Positions 18,015-25,836 are shown, counted from the first letter of the stretch. The stretch is DNA of 39,652 bases from Anaerovibrio lipolyticus DSM 3074 (GCF_900141865.1 NZ_FQYW01000024.1:1-39652), one strand, 5' to 3'. Program-made: numbers and translations. Notes: a model not told the origin generated them from the letters alone.

Positions 18015-19274
18015 ATGGGTATGAATATGACCGAAAAGATTCTGGCCCAGCATGCGGGACTGGAATCTGTTGTACCAGGTCAGCTTATTACTTGTAAGCT
18101 GGACATGGTATTGGCCAATGATGTTACTGCGCCACCGGCCATTAAGGAATTTGCCAAAATAGGCCGTCCAGTATTTGATAATACAAAAATCGCCTTGGTA
18201 CCAGACCATTTTACGCCAAACAAAGATATTAAAGCTGCAGGTCTGGCGAAAACTGTTCGTGATTTTGCCAAGGAAAACAAGATAAAAAACTATTTTGAAG
18301 TTGGACGTGTAGGAATAGAGCATGTTATTTTACCAGAAAAGGGCATTGTGGCTCCTGGTATGTGCATTATTGGAGCGGATTCCCATACTTGTACATACGG
18401 AGCGGTAAATGCTTTTTCCACAGGAGTTGGTTCCACAGACCTTGGTGTGGCCATGGCCACTGGTGAAGCCTGGTTTAAGGTTCCAAAAACCATCAAGGTT
18501 GAGCTCATTGGTAAGAAGCCAAAGAATATATGTGGCAAGGATGTTATTTTAACCCTTATTGGTAAAATTGGTGTTGATGGAGCTTTATACCAATCTCTGG
18601 AATTTGCCGGAGAAGGTGTTGCTGAGCTTACCATGACTGACCGTTTGACCATCGCCAATATGGCCATTGAGGCTGGTGGCAAAAATGGTATTTTCCCTTA
18701 TGATAAGGTTGCTGAAGAATACGTAAAGGGGAGAGTGGATTATGACTTTACCCCTGTGGAAGCTGACCCGGATGCCCAATATGAAAAGGTTATTACTATT
18801 AACCTTTCGGAGCTGACTCCAGTGGTGGCTTTCCCTCATCTTCCAGAAAATACCCATCCTGTTTCTGAAATTGGAGAAATCAAGATAGATCAGGTAATTA
18901 TCGGCTCCTGTACAAATGGACGTTTTGAGGATTTGGAGCAGGCGGCAGAAGTGTTTAATGGACATAAGGTACATCCTGATGTACGCTGTATTATTATTCC
19001 TGGCTCTCAGAAGGTTTATATGGACGCCATTCACGCTGGCTTTGTAGACATTTTTGTAGAAGCAGGCTGTGCTGTCAGCACTCCAACCTGCGGCCCTTGT
19101 TTAGGTGCCCACATGGGTATTATGACAGCCGGTGAAAAGGCAGTATCCACTACAAACCGTAATTTCCGTGGCCGCATGGGCCATGTTGATTCCGAGGTAT
19201 ATCTGGCCGGTCCTTATGTAGCTGCTGCCAGTGCTATTCTTGGAAGGATTGCTGTTCCAGAGGAGGTTGAATAA
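18015..19274 (+). CDS. leuC: 3-isopropylmalate dehydratase large subunit
   Basis: 419 residues, the length of the shorter (type 2) LeuC branch. With LeuD it isomerises 2-isopropylmalate to 3-isopropylmalate in leucine synthesis. The three [4Fe-4S] cysteines are visible: one in [13 protein letters not shown] (~C300) and two in [14 protein letters not shown] (~C360/C363). The aconitase-type substrate segments [11 protein letters not shown] and TGVGSTDLG are intact. The Shine-Dalgarno AGGAGGG is 7 bp before the ATG. leuD follows after 1 bp. No leuA lies in this operon, so isopropylmalate synthase must be elsewhere. Confidence 0.97.
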   Translation: MGMNMTEKILAQHAGLESVVPGQLITCKLDMVLANDVTAPPAIKEFAKIGRPVFDNTKIALVPDHFTPNKDIKAAGLAKTVRDFAKENKIKNYFEVGRVGIEHVILPEKGIVAPGMCIIGADSHTCTYGAVNAFSTGVGSTDLGVAMATGEAWFKVPKTIKVELIGKKPKNICGKDVILTLIGKIGVDGALYQSLEFAGEGVAELTMTDRLTIANMAIEAGGKNGIFPYDKVAEEYVKGRVDYDFTPVEADPDAQYEKVITINLSELTPVVAFPHLPENTHPVSEIGEIKIDQVIIGSCTNGRFEDLEQAAEVFNGHKVHPDVRCIIIPGSQKVYMDAIHAGFVDIFVEAGCAVSTPTCGPCLGAHMGIMTAGEKAVSTTNRNFRGRMGHVDSEVYLAGPYVAAASAILGRIAVPEEVE

Positions 19275-19275
19275 T

Positions 19276-19776
19276 ATGGCACACGAAGGCAAGGTTTGGC
19301 GCTACGGTGATAATATTGACACTGATGTTATCATTCCCGCAAGATATTTAAACTCCTTTGATCCCAAGGATTTGGCAGCCCATTGTATGGAGGATAGTGA
19401 TGAGCATCAGGATGCTCCCTTTGCCACCAATGTTGTAGAAGGAGATATAATGGTGGGGGGCAAGAATTTTGGCTGTGGCTCCTCCCGTGAGCATGCGCCT
19501 GTAGCCATTAAGGCTGCCGGGGTTCCTGTTGTTATTGCAGCTGATTTTGCCCGTATTTTCTATAGAAATGGCATCAATATTGGTCTGCCATTATTGGAAA
19601 TCGGTGATGATGTTAAGAAAATAAGTCACGGAGATAAATTAAAGGTGGATCCTTCCACAGGTGTAATCGAAAATCTCACCACAGGGGAAACCTACCATGC
19701 CCAGCCACTTCCTGGCTTCGTACAGGAGATTGCCAAGGCTGGAGGCCTTATTAATTACATTAAGGAGAAGAAATAA
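19276..19776 (+). CDS. leuD: 3-isopropylmalate dehydratase small subunit
   Basis: 166 residues, the partner of LeuC supplying the swivel domain. Signatures: [16 protein letters not shown] (~8-23) and [12 protein letters not shown] (~61-72). The start is ATG 19276 (AGGAGG upstream within the end of leuC); a longer in-frame extension inside leuC is not a real start. Tightly packed: 1 bp after leuC and 1 bp before leuB. Confidence 0.97.
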   Translation: MAHEGKVWRYGDNIDTDVIIPARYLNSFDPKDLAAHCMEDSDEHQDAPFATNVVEGDIMVGGKNFGCGSSREHAPVAIKAAGVPVVIAADFARIFYRNGINIGLPLLEIGDDVKKISHGDKLKVDPSTGVIENLTTGETYHAQPLPGFVQEIAKAGGLINYIKEKK

Positions 19777-19777
19777 T

Positions 19778-20845
19778 ATGGCTAAAAAAATTGTTGTTAT
19801 TCCCGGTGATGGAATTGGTAAGGAAATTACCGACTCAGCCGTTGAGGTGCTAAAAAAGACAGCAGAAAAATTCAGTTTAAAGCTGGAATATGAATACAAG
19901 GATGCTGGTGGAACTGCCTACGATAAATTTGGCGTTCCACTTCCGGATGATACCCTTGAGGCCTGCAAAGCCGCTGATGGTGTTTTGTTTGGTGCAGTTG
20001 GAGGAGATAAATGGGATAATGTGGAACCAGGTCTGCGTCCGGAAAAAGCTATTCTCGGTCTTAGAAAGGGCTTGGGACTCTATGCCAACCTTCGTCCTGT
20101 AAAGGTTGCAGATTCCTTGGTGGAGTATTCTCCTTTAAAGCCAGACCGCATCAAAGGCTGTGATATTGTCATTGTCCGTGAGCTGGTGGGTGGCATTTAC
20201 TTTGGAGATAAATGTGAGTCTGAGCTTTATAATGGTGCCGAAAGAGCCTGGGATTTGGAGAATTACTCTGTTCCTGAGGTTCAGCGTATAGCCAGGCTGG
20301 CCTTTGAAACTGCAAAGCTGCGCCGCGGAAAGGTTACTTCTGTAGACAAGGCCAATGTACTGGCCACCTCCAGACTTTGGAGACGCACTGTTGCAGAGGT
20401 TGCCAAGGATTATCCTGATGTGGAGCTTAACAATCTCTATGTGGACAATACTGCTATGCAGCTGGCTGTTCGTCCAACCCAGTTTGATGTAATATTGACC
20501 GGTAATCTCTTTGGGGATATCTTAAGTGATGAAGCAGCAGTTTTAGGAGGTTCCATCGGCATGATGCCATCTGCCTCCATCGGTGAACTCACATCCCTTT
20601 ACGAGCCAATTCACGGATCCGCTCCTGATATTGCCGGACAAGGCATTGCTAACCCTGTAGGTACAATTCTTTCCGCAGCTATGCTTCTCAGATATTCACT
20701 AAAGGAAGAAAAAGCAGCAAGAGCAGTGGAGGAAGCCTGCGATAAGGCATTGGCTTCCGGCTGGCGCACAGCAGATCTTTGGCATGAAGGCTTTAAAAAG
20801 GCTGATACAGCCACAATGACTCAGGCAGTTATAGACTGTCTCTAA
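19778..20845 (+). CDS. leuB: 3-isopropylmalate dehydrogenase
   Basis: 355 residues. Oxidises and decarboxylates 3-isopropylmalate to 2-oxoisocaproate with NAD+. Motifs: VIPGDGIGKEIT at the N-terminus, substrate arginines in LYANLRPVKV and VRELVGGIYFG, metal-binding FGDILSDEAAVLGGSIGMMPSA, and the NAD-binding EPIHGSAPDIAGQGIANP. The start is ATG 19778 with AAGGAG upstream; an ORF extension back to 19697 overlaps leuD and is not used. It is followed 22 bp later by ilvB. Confidence 0.98.
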   Translation: MAKKIVVIPGDGIGKEITDSAVEVLKKTAEKFSLKLEYEYKDAGGTAYDKFGVPLPDDTLEACKAADGVLFGAVGGDKWDNVEPGLRPEKAILGLRKGLGLYANLRPVKVADSLVEYSPLKPDRIKGCDIVIVRELVGGIYFGDKCESELYNGAERAWDLENYSVPEVQRIARLAFETAKLRRGKVTSVDKANVLATSRLWRRTVAEVAKDYPDVELNNLYVDNTAMQLAVRPTQFDVILTGNLFGDILSDEAAVLGGSIGMMPSASIGELTSLYEPIHGSAPDIAGQGIANPVGTILSAAMLLRYSLKEEKAARAVEEACDKALASGWRTADLWHEGFKKADTATMTQAVIDCL

Positions 20846-20867
20846 TCTCTAATGGAGGTATACTCAC

Positions 20868-22541
20868 ATGAAGGGTGCTCAGATAGTTGTTGAAATATTA
20901 AAGGAGCAGGGGATAGATACCCTGTTTGGTTATCCCGGAGGAATGATTCTTCCTCTTTATGATGCCCTATATGATGAGAAAAATATAAATCAGATATTGG
21001 TGACCCATGAGCAGAATGCGGCCCATGCAGCTGACGGCTATGCCCGGGCAACGGGAAAGGTGGGAGTGTGTATTGCCACCTCCGGGCCTGGAGCCACCAA
21101 TCTGGTAACTGGTATTGCCACTGCATTTATGGATTCAATTCCCCTTGTGGCTATTACTGGGCAGGTGGATACCAGTCTTTTAGGTACTGATTCCTTTCAG
21201 GAAACTGATATCATGGGCGTAACCATGCCCATTACCAAGCACAATTACAAGGTAAAAAATCCAAAAATATTGGCAGAAACCCTCAGAGAAGCCTTTAAAA
21301 TTGCCAAAAGTGGCAGGCCAGGTCCAGTGCTGGTGGATATTCCAAAGGATATTCTTCTAAATGAAGCGCCGTTTCCTAAAGCAGAGACAGTAGAAAAGAA
21401 GCCAGCTGAGCCAGATGCGGACTTTAAGATTTGCACCGCAGAAGCTGCCCAGGTTATCTGTGATGCAGAACGACCTGTCATTATAGCGGGAGGTGGTGTG
21501 ATTTCCGCTGGCGCCACCAAAGAGGTTATTGCCTTTGCTGAGCATTACAATTTGCCAATAGTATTTACCCTTATGGGTATAGGCGGTGTTCCCATGTCCC
21601 ATCCAAATGTATTGGGCTTTACGGGAATGCACGGGAAAAAAGAGGCTAACAGTGCTATATATAAGGCGGATCTTATTATCTCACTGGGAAGTCGTTTCGC
21701 TGACCGCTTAACGGGAAATGTTGACAAATATACTGCCAATACAAAGTTTATCCATGTGGATATTGATCCGGCTGAAATAGACAAAAATATTCCCAGCTCC
21801 ATTGGCTTGGCCGGTGATATGAAGACTATATTGGCTATGCTTATGCGGCGGGAGCCAACGAAGAAGCTGGACAGCTGGTGGGCAGAAATTCGCTCCTTAA
21901 ATTCAGAATTTGCATACGACTACGATGTAAATCGTCTAACTCTGCCTTGGGCCCTGCATCATATTGCCAAGGCAACTGCAGGGAAGGAATTTGCCTTCGC
22001 CACAGATGTAGGACAGCATCAGATGTGGTGCGCCCTTCATTTACGGGTGGAAGAACCACGCACATGGTTTACCTCCGGCGGGTTGGGTACCATGGGGTAT
22101 GGTCTGCCTGCTGCCATGGGTGCCCAGGTGGCTTATGTTACTCAGGGAAGCAAGCGTCGTGTAATTCATGTGGCTGGAGATGGTGGCATTAAGATGACTG
22201 GTAATGAGTATTACACAATAGCCAGACTTAATCTGCCAATTATTTCCATTATAGTAAACAACACCAGCCTGGGGATGATTCGTCAGCTCCAAACCGTATT
22301 CTATGATAAACGGTATATTGCCTGTGAATTTGACTATAATATGGATTATGCCGCTTACGCTAAAAGCTTTGGCATTGACGCCTACAGCGTTTCCACACCG
22401 GATGATTTTGCCGTGGCCTTTAATAAATGCCTTAATGAAGCGGATAAGCCACATGTTATCGTGGTAAATCTCCACAGGAGCTTTGTGGAACCAATGACCA
22501 AGGGCGGGGCAAAAATTAATGAATTTGTAGATTTTAAATAA
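20868..22541 (+). CDS. ilvB: acetolactate synthase large (catalytic) subunit
   Basis: 557 residues. TPP/FAD enzyme condensing two pyruvates (or pyruvate plus 2-oxobutyrate). Seen: catalytic E48 in THEQNAAHAADGYARATG, FAD-domain segments, and a TPP-binding motif starting GDGGIKMTGNEYYT and ending in IIVNNTSLG. Biosynthetic enzymes usually read GDGSFQMN at this place; the pattern here is a mild variant. The Shine-Dalgarno TGGAGG precedes the ATG. It is last in the operon, separated from its regulatory partner ilvN by four genes. No clear terminator follows; AT-rich DNA and the prophage-like region come next. Confidence 0.95.
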   Translation: MKGAQIVVEILKEQGIDTLFGYPGGMILPLYDALYDEKNINQILVTHEQNAAHAADGYARATGKVGVCIATSGPGATNLVTGIATAFMDSIPLVAITGQVDTSLLGTDSFQETDIMGVTMPITKHNYKVKNPKILAETLREAFKIAKSGRPGPVLVDIPKDILLNEAPFPKAETVEKKPAEPDADFKICTAEAAQVICDAERPVIIAGGGVISAGATKEVIAFAEHYNLPIVFTLMGIGGVPMSHPNVLGFTGMHGKKEANSAIYKADLIISLGSRFADRLTGNVDKYTANTKFIHVDIDPAEIDKNIPSSIGLAGDMKTILAMLMRREPTKKLDSWWAEIRSLNSEFAYDYDVNRLTLPWALHHIAKATAGKEFAFATDVGQHQMWCALHLRVEEPRTWFTSGGLGTMGYGLPAAMGAQVAYVTQGSKRRVIHVAGDGGIKMTGNEYYTIARLNLPIISIIVNNTSLGMIRQLQTVFYDKRYIACEFDYNMDYAAYAKSFGIDAYSVSTPDDFAVAFNKCLNEADKPHVIVVNLHRSFVEPMTKGGAKINEFVDFK

Positions 22542-22726
22542 ATCTGCATGTATAAAGCCTATGGCTGTTATATTTTAGGGGAGTCAAATTAGACTTTCAC
22601 TTCCGATAAGTATAAAATAATTGTGTTCCTTTGATTTTTCGGGGCTTGGTGGTTGTTTTCCGTCATTTCTTCCGCCTTCGTTTTGAGGGGCGGAACGGTA
22701 GTATTATTTTTTTAGAGGTGCTGGAG

Positions 22727-23356
22727 ATGGAAAAAAACAAACTGCTGAGTCGAAGTAATTTAATAAGGGCCGGGGCGGCTCTTGTGGTGGTGCTCCTGAT
22801 AGTCGCATTGGGGCTGTGGCTATATAACAGGTATTTCAAGGCCGACGAAACCATTGTGCAGGAGAGCCAGACCACAGTTGAAACCCCGGCAGGGGTACAG
22901 AAGGCAGCGGAAAAGGCCGGGGTAACAGTGGACAGTACCCAGGCAAGGGCCGTGGCCAAGGAAATCAAATATATATACGAAACTCAGAAGGAACCAGTTT
23001 ATGTGGTGCAGACCACCGGGGGAAAAGCCGAGGCCGCTGCATCCGAGGCAAGGAAGGAAGCAAAGGCGGACTTTGCTATCATAACGGACAAGAACGACCC
23101 GGACAAACAGGTTAATCTGGCAGAATTGAAGAAGGACAAGGACCAGCCCGTAGAGCTGAACCAGTACAATATTCAAGCCTACAAGCCTGTCATTAGAACC
23201 ATATCCATAGCCCCGGACATAAATGAACGGGGAGTCCGTCAGGTTGATTTCTCCATATCAAAGAAGATAACCAAGGACGGGCAATATATAGGTGTGGGCG
23301 TGGGGTATGATATTGTTGACCACCGGGCCCTTGTAAAGCTGTCATATAGCTGGTAA
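22727..23356 (+). CDS. membrane-anchored extracytoplasmic protein of unknown function
   Basis: 209 residues from ATG 22727 (GAGGTGCTGGAG upstream); an upstream in-frame extension is not supported. One membrane helix (~18-35, AALVVVLLIVALGLWLY), then an exported Ala/Lys/Glu-rich region with likely coiled coil (~55-125), then a compact C-terminal domain ending in VDHRALVKLSYSW. I do not recognise the family. Base composition is clearly richer in G and C than the ilv-leu operon and resembles the prophage that follows, so it is probably acquired DNA. An inverted repeat TTCCGCC/GGCGGAA lies upstream (~22673-22697). Confidence 0.65.
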   Translation: MEKNKLLSRSNLIRAGAALVVVLLIVALGLWLYNRYFKADETIVQESQTTVETPAGVQKAAEKAGVTVDSTQARAVAKEIKYIYETQKEPVYVVQTTGGKAEAAASEARKEAKADFAIITDKNDPDKQVNLAELKKDKDQPVELNQYNIQAYKPVIRTISIAPDINERGVRQVDFSISKKITKDGQYIGVGVGYDIVDHRALVKLSYSW

Positions 23357-23360
23357 TGAT

Positions 23361-23390
23361 ATTGACAAATATTGACATGTATTGATAATT
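23361..23390 (+). repeat. three tandem 10-bp repeats (ATTGACAAAT-like)
   Basis: ATTGACAAAT, ATTGACATGT and ATTGATAATT follow each other with an exact 10-bp period. The last contains the -35 box of the antitoxin RNA promoter. They could be regulator sites on one face of the helix or alternative -35 boxes. Confidence 0.6.
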
Positions 23391-23410
23391 ATGTTGTATT
23401 TTGATATAAT
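23382..23410 (+). promoter_or_regulatory. promoter of putative antitoxin RNA
   Basis: -35 TTGATA (23382-23387), 17-bp spacer, perfect TATAAT (23405-23410). No gene with a start codon follows before the terminator at 23466, so the product is a short RNA. Confidence 0.75.
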
Positions 23411-23416
23411 ACACGT

Positions 23417-23500
23417 AAAGAAGGTGCTACCGATAAGCGGTCAGCCCCGATTAGTTGGTTTTTGGAAAACCGCCTAAAGTTGGGAGCTAGGCGGTTTTTC
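23417..23500 (+). ncRNA. putative antitoxin RNA of a type I toxin-antitoxin locus
   Basis: About 84 nt between a good promoter and a bidirectional terminator, without coding capacity. Its 5' part carries GGTGCTACC, GCGGTCA and AGCCCC, the same words in the same order as the 5' end of the toxin mRNA made from the other strand. The CCCC could pair with the toxin's GGGGG ribosome binding site, and the 3' ends of the two RNAs overlap through the shared terminator. The arrangement matches Fst/par-type and related Firmicutes type I modules; function is inferred. Confidence 0.6.
23466..23499. terminator. bidirectional terminator shared by toxin and antitoxin RNAs
   Basis: Perfect 11-bp stem AAAACCGCCTA / TAGGCGGTTTT with an 11-nt loop; T tracts lie on both sides, so it works in both directions. 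Confidence 0.9.
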
Positions 23501-23505
23501 TATTG

Positions 23506-23574
23506 CTATGATTTAATTGCAATAATACATATCGCAACCAGAAACACCAAAGACAGAAAGTCATATAGCGTCAT
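23506..23574 (-). CDS. putative type I toxin, 22-residue hydrophobic peptide
   Basis: 22 codons: a short polar start (MTLYDF), then an uninterrupted hydrophobic stretch (LSLVFLVAICIIAI) and KS at the end. This is the size and shape of membrane-acting type I toxins (Fst, holin-like toxin families). GGGGG lies 8 nt before the ATG and can pair with CCCC just upstream (AGCCCC-AGAAT-GGGGG), so translation may be kept low in the mRNA itself. It has its own strong promoter on the minus strand and shares a terminator with the opposing RNA. The locus architecture, more than the peptide, supports the call; membrane depolarisation is inferred from the families. Confidence 0.62.
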   Translation of the reverse strand: MTLYDFLSLVFLVAICIIAIKS

Positions 23575-23637
23575 AGGCAATACCCCCATTCTGGGGCTAG
23601 GATTGACCGCCTACCGTTATGGTAGCACCTCAGTAAT

Positions 23638-23666
23638 ATTTTATGGATTTAATGACAGCCTGTCAA
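23638..23666 (-). promoter_or_regulatory. toxin promoter with palindromic operator
   Basis: On the minus strand TTGACA, 17-bp spacer, TAAAAT. The palindrome TGACAGCCTGTCA (23653-23665) covers the -35 and upstream spacer and is a likely repressor site. Confidence 0.8.
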
Positions 23667-23713
23667 ACCGTTATCAATAATATTTGCAAATATAAATGAT
23701 TATAAACAAATAG

Positions 23714-23745
23714 CAAAGCCGCCTCATTACGAGGCGGCTTTTTTA
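23714..23745. terminator. bidirectional terminator next to the integrase
   Basis: Ten-base-pair stem AAGCCGCCTC / GAGGCGGCTT with a 5-nt loop and TTTTTT on the plus side. It can end integrase transcription coming from the right. Confidence 0.85.
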
Positions 23746-23819
23746 CATTACCGGATTGTATCATTCTTTGTGGGGCCTTGGTATTTAAGGGCTGAAATAC
23801 CCCAATACATGACCATTTT

Positions 23820-24926
23820 TTACAGCACACTATCCAGCAGCTCCCGGCTCTTTGCCTTGCGTGATTCCAGAACATGGGAATATGTCCGGGCGGTGGTGTT
23901 CAGGCTGCTGTGGCCAAGTCTTTTCGATACCAGCTCCAAATCCTCCCCGGCTTCCAGCAGCATAGTGGCGTGGGTGTGGCGCATGGAGTGAAAAGAAAAG
24001 CCCTCCCCAAATTTCTTACAGAATATATTGAAGTGACGAATACCGTCGGGGCCCATCATCTTGCCATTTTTCCCATGAACCACAAGGTTGTCCTTTGGTC
24101 CTTTTCCTGCCAGCTTCTGCACCGCCTGATGGCGTTTCTCTCTTTTCAGTATCTCCAGAAGCTTTCGGCCCATGGGAACCACACGGAAACCGTGGGAGGA
24201 TTTTGGAACCTCCTGCACCACCAGAGTTTTATCTTCCACAATGACGGTCTTGTTTATGCTGATTTCCATAGCTTCAAAATCCACATCCTGCCAGGTAATG
24301 GCGCAGCATTCCCCAAACCTTGCCCCGGTATGGTAGGAAATAGCCAGGGGAAGAAAATACTGGTGCCCCCGTGGGAAGGTCTCAAAGATTTCCGCCACCT
24401 GTTCAGGGGTAAAGCTGTGTACCACTTTGGGCGGCTCTGTGTATTTCGGTATATGAAGGTTCTGGGCGGGGTTCCTTTCAATGTACTCACAGAAATCCGA
24501 CGCATATATAAACATGGCCTTAATAACTGCATGAATAGAGGAAACTGTTGCCCGGGATAGCCCTGCCTCCTTCTTATCGTTCAGGATATTCTGCAAGGTT
24601 CTGGCCTTTATATCCCTAAGCTTAAATGTACCAATAGCTGGGGCTATATGGTTTTTGTAAATGGATTTGTAGGATTTGATAGTGTTGGCGTGGACATTCC
24701 TGCCATGATCCGCCAGGAACTCCTTGGAAAAATCCTCAACTGTCATTTTGGTGGGCTCCAGAAAGGCCCCGCCGTTTACATCCAGGGAAACCAACGCCCG
24801 GGCATAGGCTGCCTCAGCTTCTGCTTTGGTTCTGCCCCCGGCCATTTCCTTGCGCTTGCGGTTCTTGCCTTCACCAATTTCAATGGTAAAGTACCACTTT
24901 TTGCCTCTTTTTCTAAAATAAGCCAT
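23820..24926 (-). CDS. int: phage integrase, tyrosine recombinase
   Basis: 368 residues. N-terminal arm-binding (AP2-like) region with YFRKRGKKWYFTIEIG, a SAM-like core-binding domain (~65-150: TVEDFSKEFLADH...), then the catalytic domain. Catalytic residues are visible: Arg in SYHTGARFGECCAI, the H-x-x-R box in FHSMRHTHAT, His in KRLGHSSLNTT and the nucleophile Tyr in ARTYSHVL. It inserts and excises the prophage between attP and attB. It reads toward the host genes, the usual orientation at a prophage end; the terminator at 23714-23745 follows. Upstream of its start lies the palindrome CATACAGCTGTATG, a likely control site. Confidence 0.95.
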   Translation of the reverse strand: MAYFRKRGKKWYFTIEIGEGKNRKRKEMAGGRTKAEAEAAYARALVSLDVNGGAFLEPTKMTVEDFSKEFLADHGRNVHANTIKSYKSIYKNHIAPAIGTFKLRDIKARTLQNILNDKKEAGLSRATVSSIHAVIKAMFIYASDFCEYIERNPAQNLHIPKYTEPPKVVHSFTPEQVAEIFETFPRGHQYFLPLAISYHTGARFGECCAITWQDVDFEAMEISINKTVIVEDKTLVVQEVPKSSHGFRVVPMGRKLLEILKREKRHQAVQKLAGKGPKDNLVVHGKNGKMMGPDGIRHFNIFCKKFGEGFSFHSMRHTHATMLLEAGEDLELVSKRLGHSSLNTTARTYSHVLESRKAKSRELLDSVL

Positions 24927-24953
24927 AAAAAATACACCCCTTCCTAAAGTATC

Positions 24954-24967
24954 ATACAGCTGTATGC
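24954..24967. promoter_or_regulatory. palindromic operator candidate upstream of integrase
   Basis: Perfect 14-bp palindrome CATACAGCTGTATG, about 30 bp before the integrase start and within its expected promoter. Confidence 0.5.
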
Positions 24968-24985
24968 TTTATTAAATATGAGAAT

Positions 24986-25032
24986 GGGTGTATAATTGAA
25001 ATGGATTTAGGTGTGTATTCAATTATACACCC
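24986..25032. repeat. 15-bp perfect inverted repeat between integrase and repressor
   Basis: GGGTGTATAATTGAA (24986-25000) and TTCAATTATACACCC (25018-25032) with a 17-nt spacer that itself contains GGTGTGTA. The left arm contains TATAAT. It could be integrase arm sites, an operator, or the stem of an RNA. Confidence 0.7.
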
Positions 25033-25040
25033 TTATTTTG

Positions 25041-25074
25041 GCCGTTCCTGTTGGCGCAGGGGCGGCTCTTTTTT
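25041..25074 (+). terminator. plus-strand terminator between integrase and repressor
   Basis: GCCGTTCCTG pairs with CAGGGGCGGC (two G-U pairs) and TCTTTTTT follows. No gene ends here on this strand. Confidence 0.65.
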
Positions 25075-25124
25075 ATTTGAATATGTTATTTCTTTCTGTT
25101 GGCGAACATATATATTTTTGCATG

Positions 25125-25149
25125 GCTGCCCTTTGGGGGCGGCTTTTTT
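25125..25149 (+). terminator. second plus-strand terminator between integrase and repressor
   Basis: GCTGCCC pairs with GGGCGGC around TTTGG, followed by TTTTTT, immediately beside the convergent repressor stop codon. It shields the repressor gene from antisense transcription. Confidence 0.6.
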
Positions 25150-25150
25150 A

Positions 25151-25633
25151 TTATGCGTCTTTTTCTTCTGTAGCTTCTGAGGCTGATAGCCCTTTTTCAG
25201 CAGCGAGAAGCTCTTCCTTGTAGGCTGCCAGCTCCTTATCAATCTTTGATAAATTCACCTTTGGGTCGGTGGAAGTGATAGCCTCAGCCAGTCGCACAAT
25301 ATGATGAAGTATCTGCTGCCGTTCTTCACTGGTAAGGTTCAGCAAATACCGGGCGGCTCTCTGTTCCGCCTCACTTAGATCGTATTGCTTGGCGAAGGAA
25401 TTGAACAGAGTGGTTTCTGTTTCCTCATACATTTCGCCTTCACCAGTACGCAGCCATTTTTCCGAGACGCTAAACTTAGTAACCAATAACTGTATAAATG
25501 TATCAGTAGGCTCAACGCGTCCAATCTCGTAATTGGTAATGGTGTCCCTACTGGTGCCTAACAAGCTGCCAAATTCGGCCTGTGTTTTCTTTATAGACTT
25601 TCGGAATGTTTTTAAACGCTCACCTATTGTCAT
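25151..25633 (-). CDS. XRE-family phage repressor (CI-like)
   Basis: 160 residues. The N-terminal helix-turn-helix of the XRE/Cro type is intact (IGERLKTFRKSIKKTQAEFG, then GTSRDTITNYEIGRVEPT). The C-terminal half (~85-160) is helical and charged and shows no Ser-Lys peptidase fold, so self-cleavage by RecA induction is unlikely; induction may depend on an anti-repressor (inference). It is divergent from the early genes, with a shared operator region at 25658-25736. GGTGGTGACACC just upstream of the ATG includes the ribosome binding site. Confidence 0.88.
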   Translation of the reverse strand: MTIGERLKTFRKSIKKTQAEFGSLLGTSRDTITNYEIGRVEPTDTFIQLLVTKFSVSEKWLRTGEGEMYEETETTLFNSFAKQYDLSEAEQRAARYLLNLTSEERQQILHHIVRLAEAITSTDPKVNLSKIDKELAAYKEELLAAEKGLSASEATEEKDA

Positions 25634-25657
25634 GGTGTCACCACCTTTCTGAAAAAT

Positions 25658-25736
25658 ATTTTAATATTTTTTTCTGTGTATGTCAACGCAAAATTTTATG
25701 GATAAGTATTGACATACACAAAAATTATTATATAAT
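25658..25736. promoter_or_regulatory. lysogeny switch: divergent promoters with symmetric operators
   Basis: The early promoter on plus has TTGACA (25709-25714), a 16-bp spacer and TATAAT (25731-25736). The repressor promoter on minus has TTGACA (as TGTCAA 25681-25686), a 17-bp spacer and TAAAAT (25658-25663). Both -35 boxes lie in the inverted 12-mer TGTGTATGTCAA / TTGACATACACA (25675-25686, 25709-25720), so one repressor could cover both. Confidence 0.88.
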
Positions 25737-25818
25737 GTGTGTAGATACAGATATTGAAAAAACAAAACCGTAATTACACACAAAAATCGCTATAATGCCC
25801 CTAACGGGACACTATAGC

Positions 25819-25836
25819 ACACTCCTATAGGAGTGT
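25819..25836. promoter_or_regulatory. 18-bp palindrome in the early leader
   Basis: ACACTCCTATAGGAGTGT is perfectly symmetric and lies ~30 bp before the first early gene. No T run follows, so it is an operator or a leader hairpin rather than a terminator. A further TATAATGCCC motif lies just upstream (~25792). Confidence 0.5.

Larger units (their letters stand above)
23421..23630. repeat. inverted repeat delimiting the toxin-antitoxin locus
   Basis: The left arm 23421-23448 (AAGGTGCTACC..GCGGTCA.GCCCC) recurs inverted at 23593-23630. Each arm forms the 5' end of one of two convergent RNAs. The right arm carries short insertions between the shared words. Confidence 0.8.

Noticed and set aside
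23361-23390. Plasmid iterons
   Set aside because: Only three 10-bp units, and the last is the -35 box of a good promoter; no Rep gene beside them.
22542-23820. Left attachment site (attL)
   Set aside because: The right end of the prophage is outside the window, so no direct-repeat partner can be shown; any core proposed here would be a guess.
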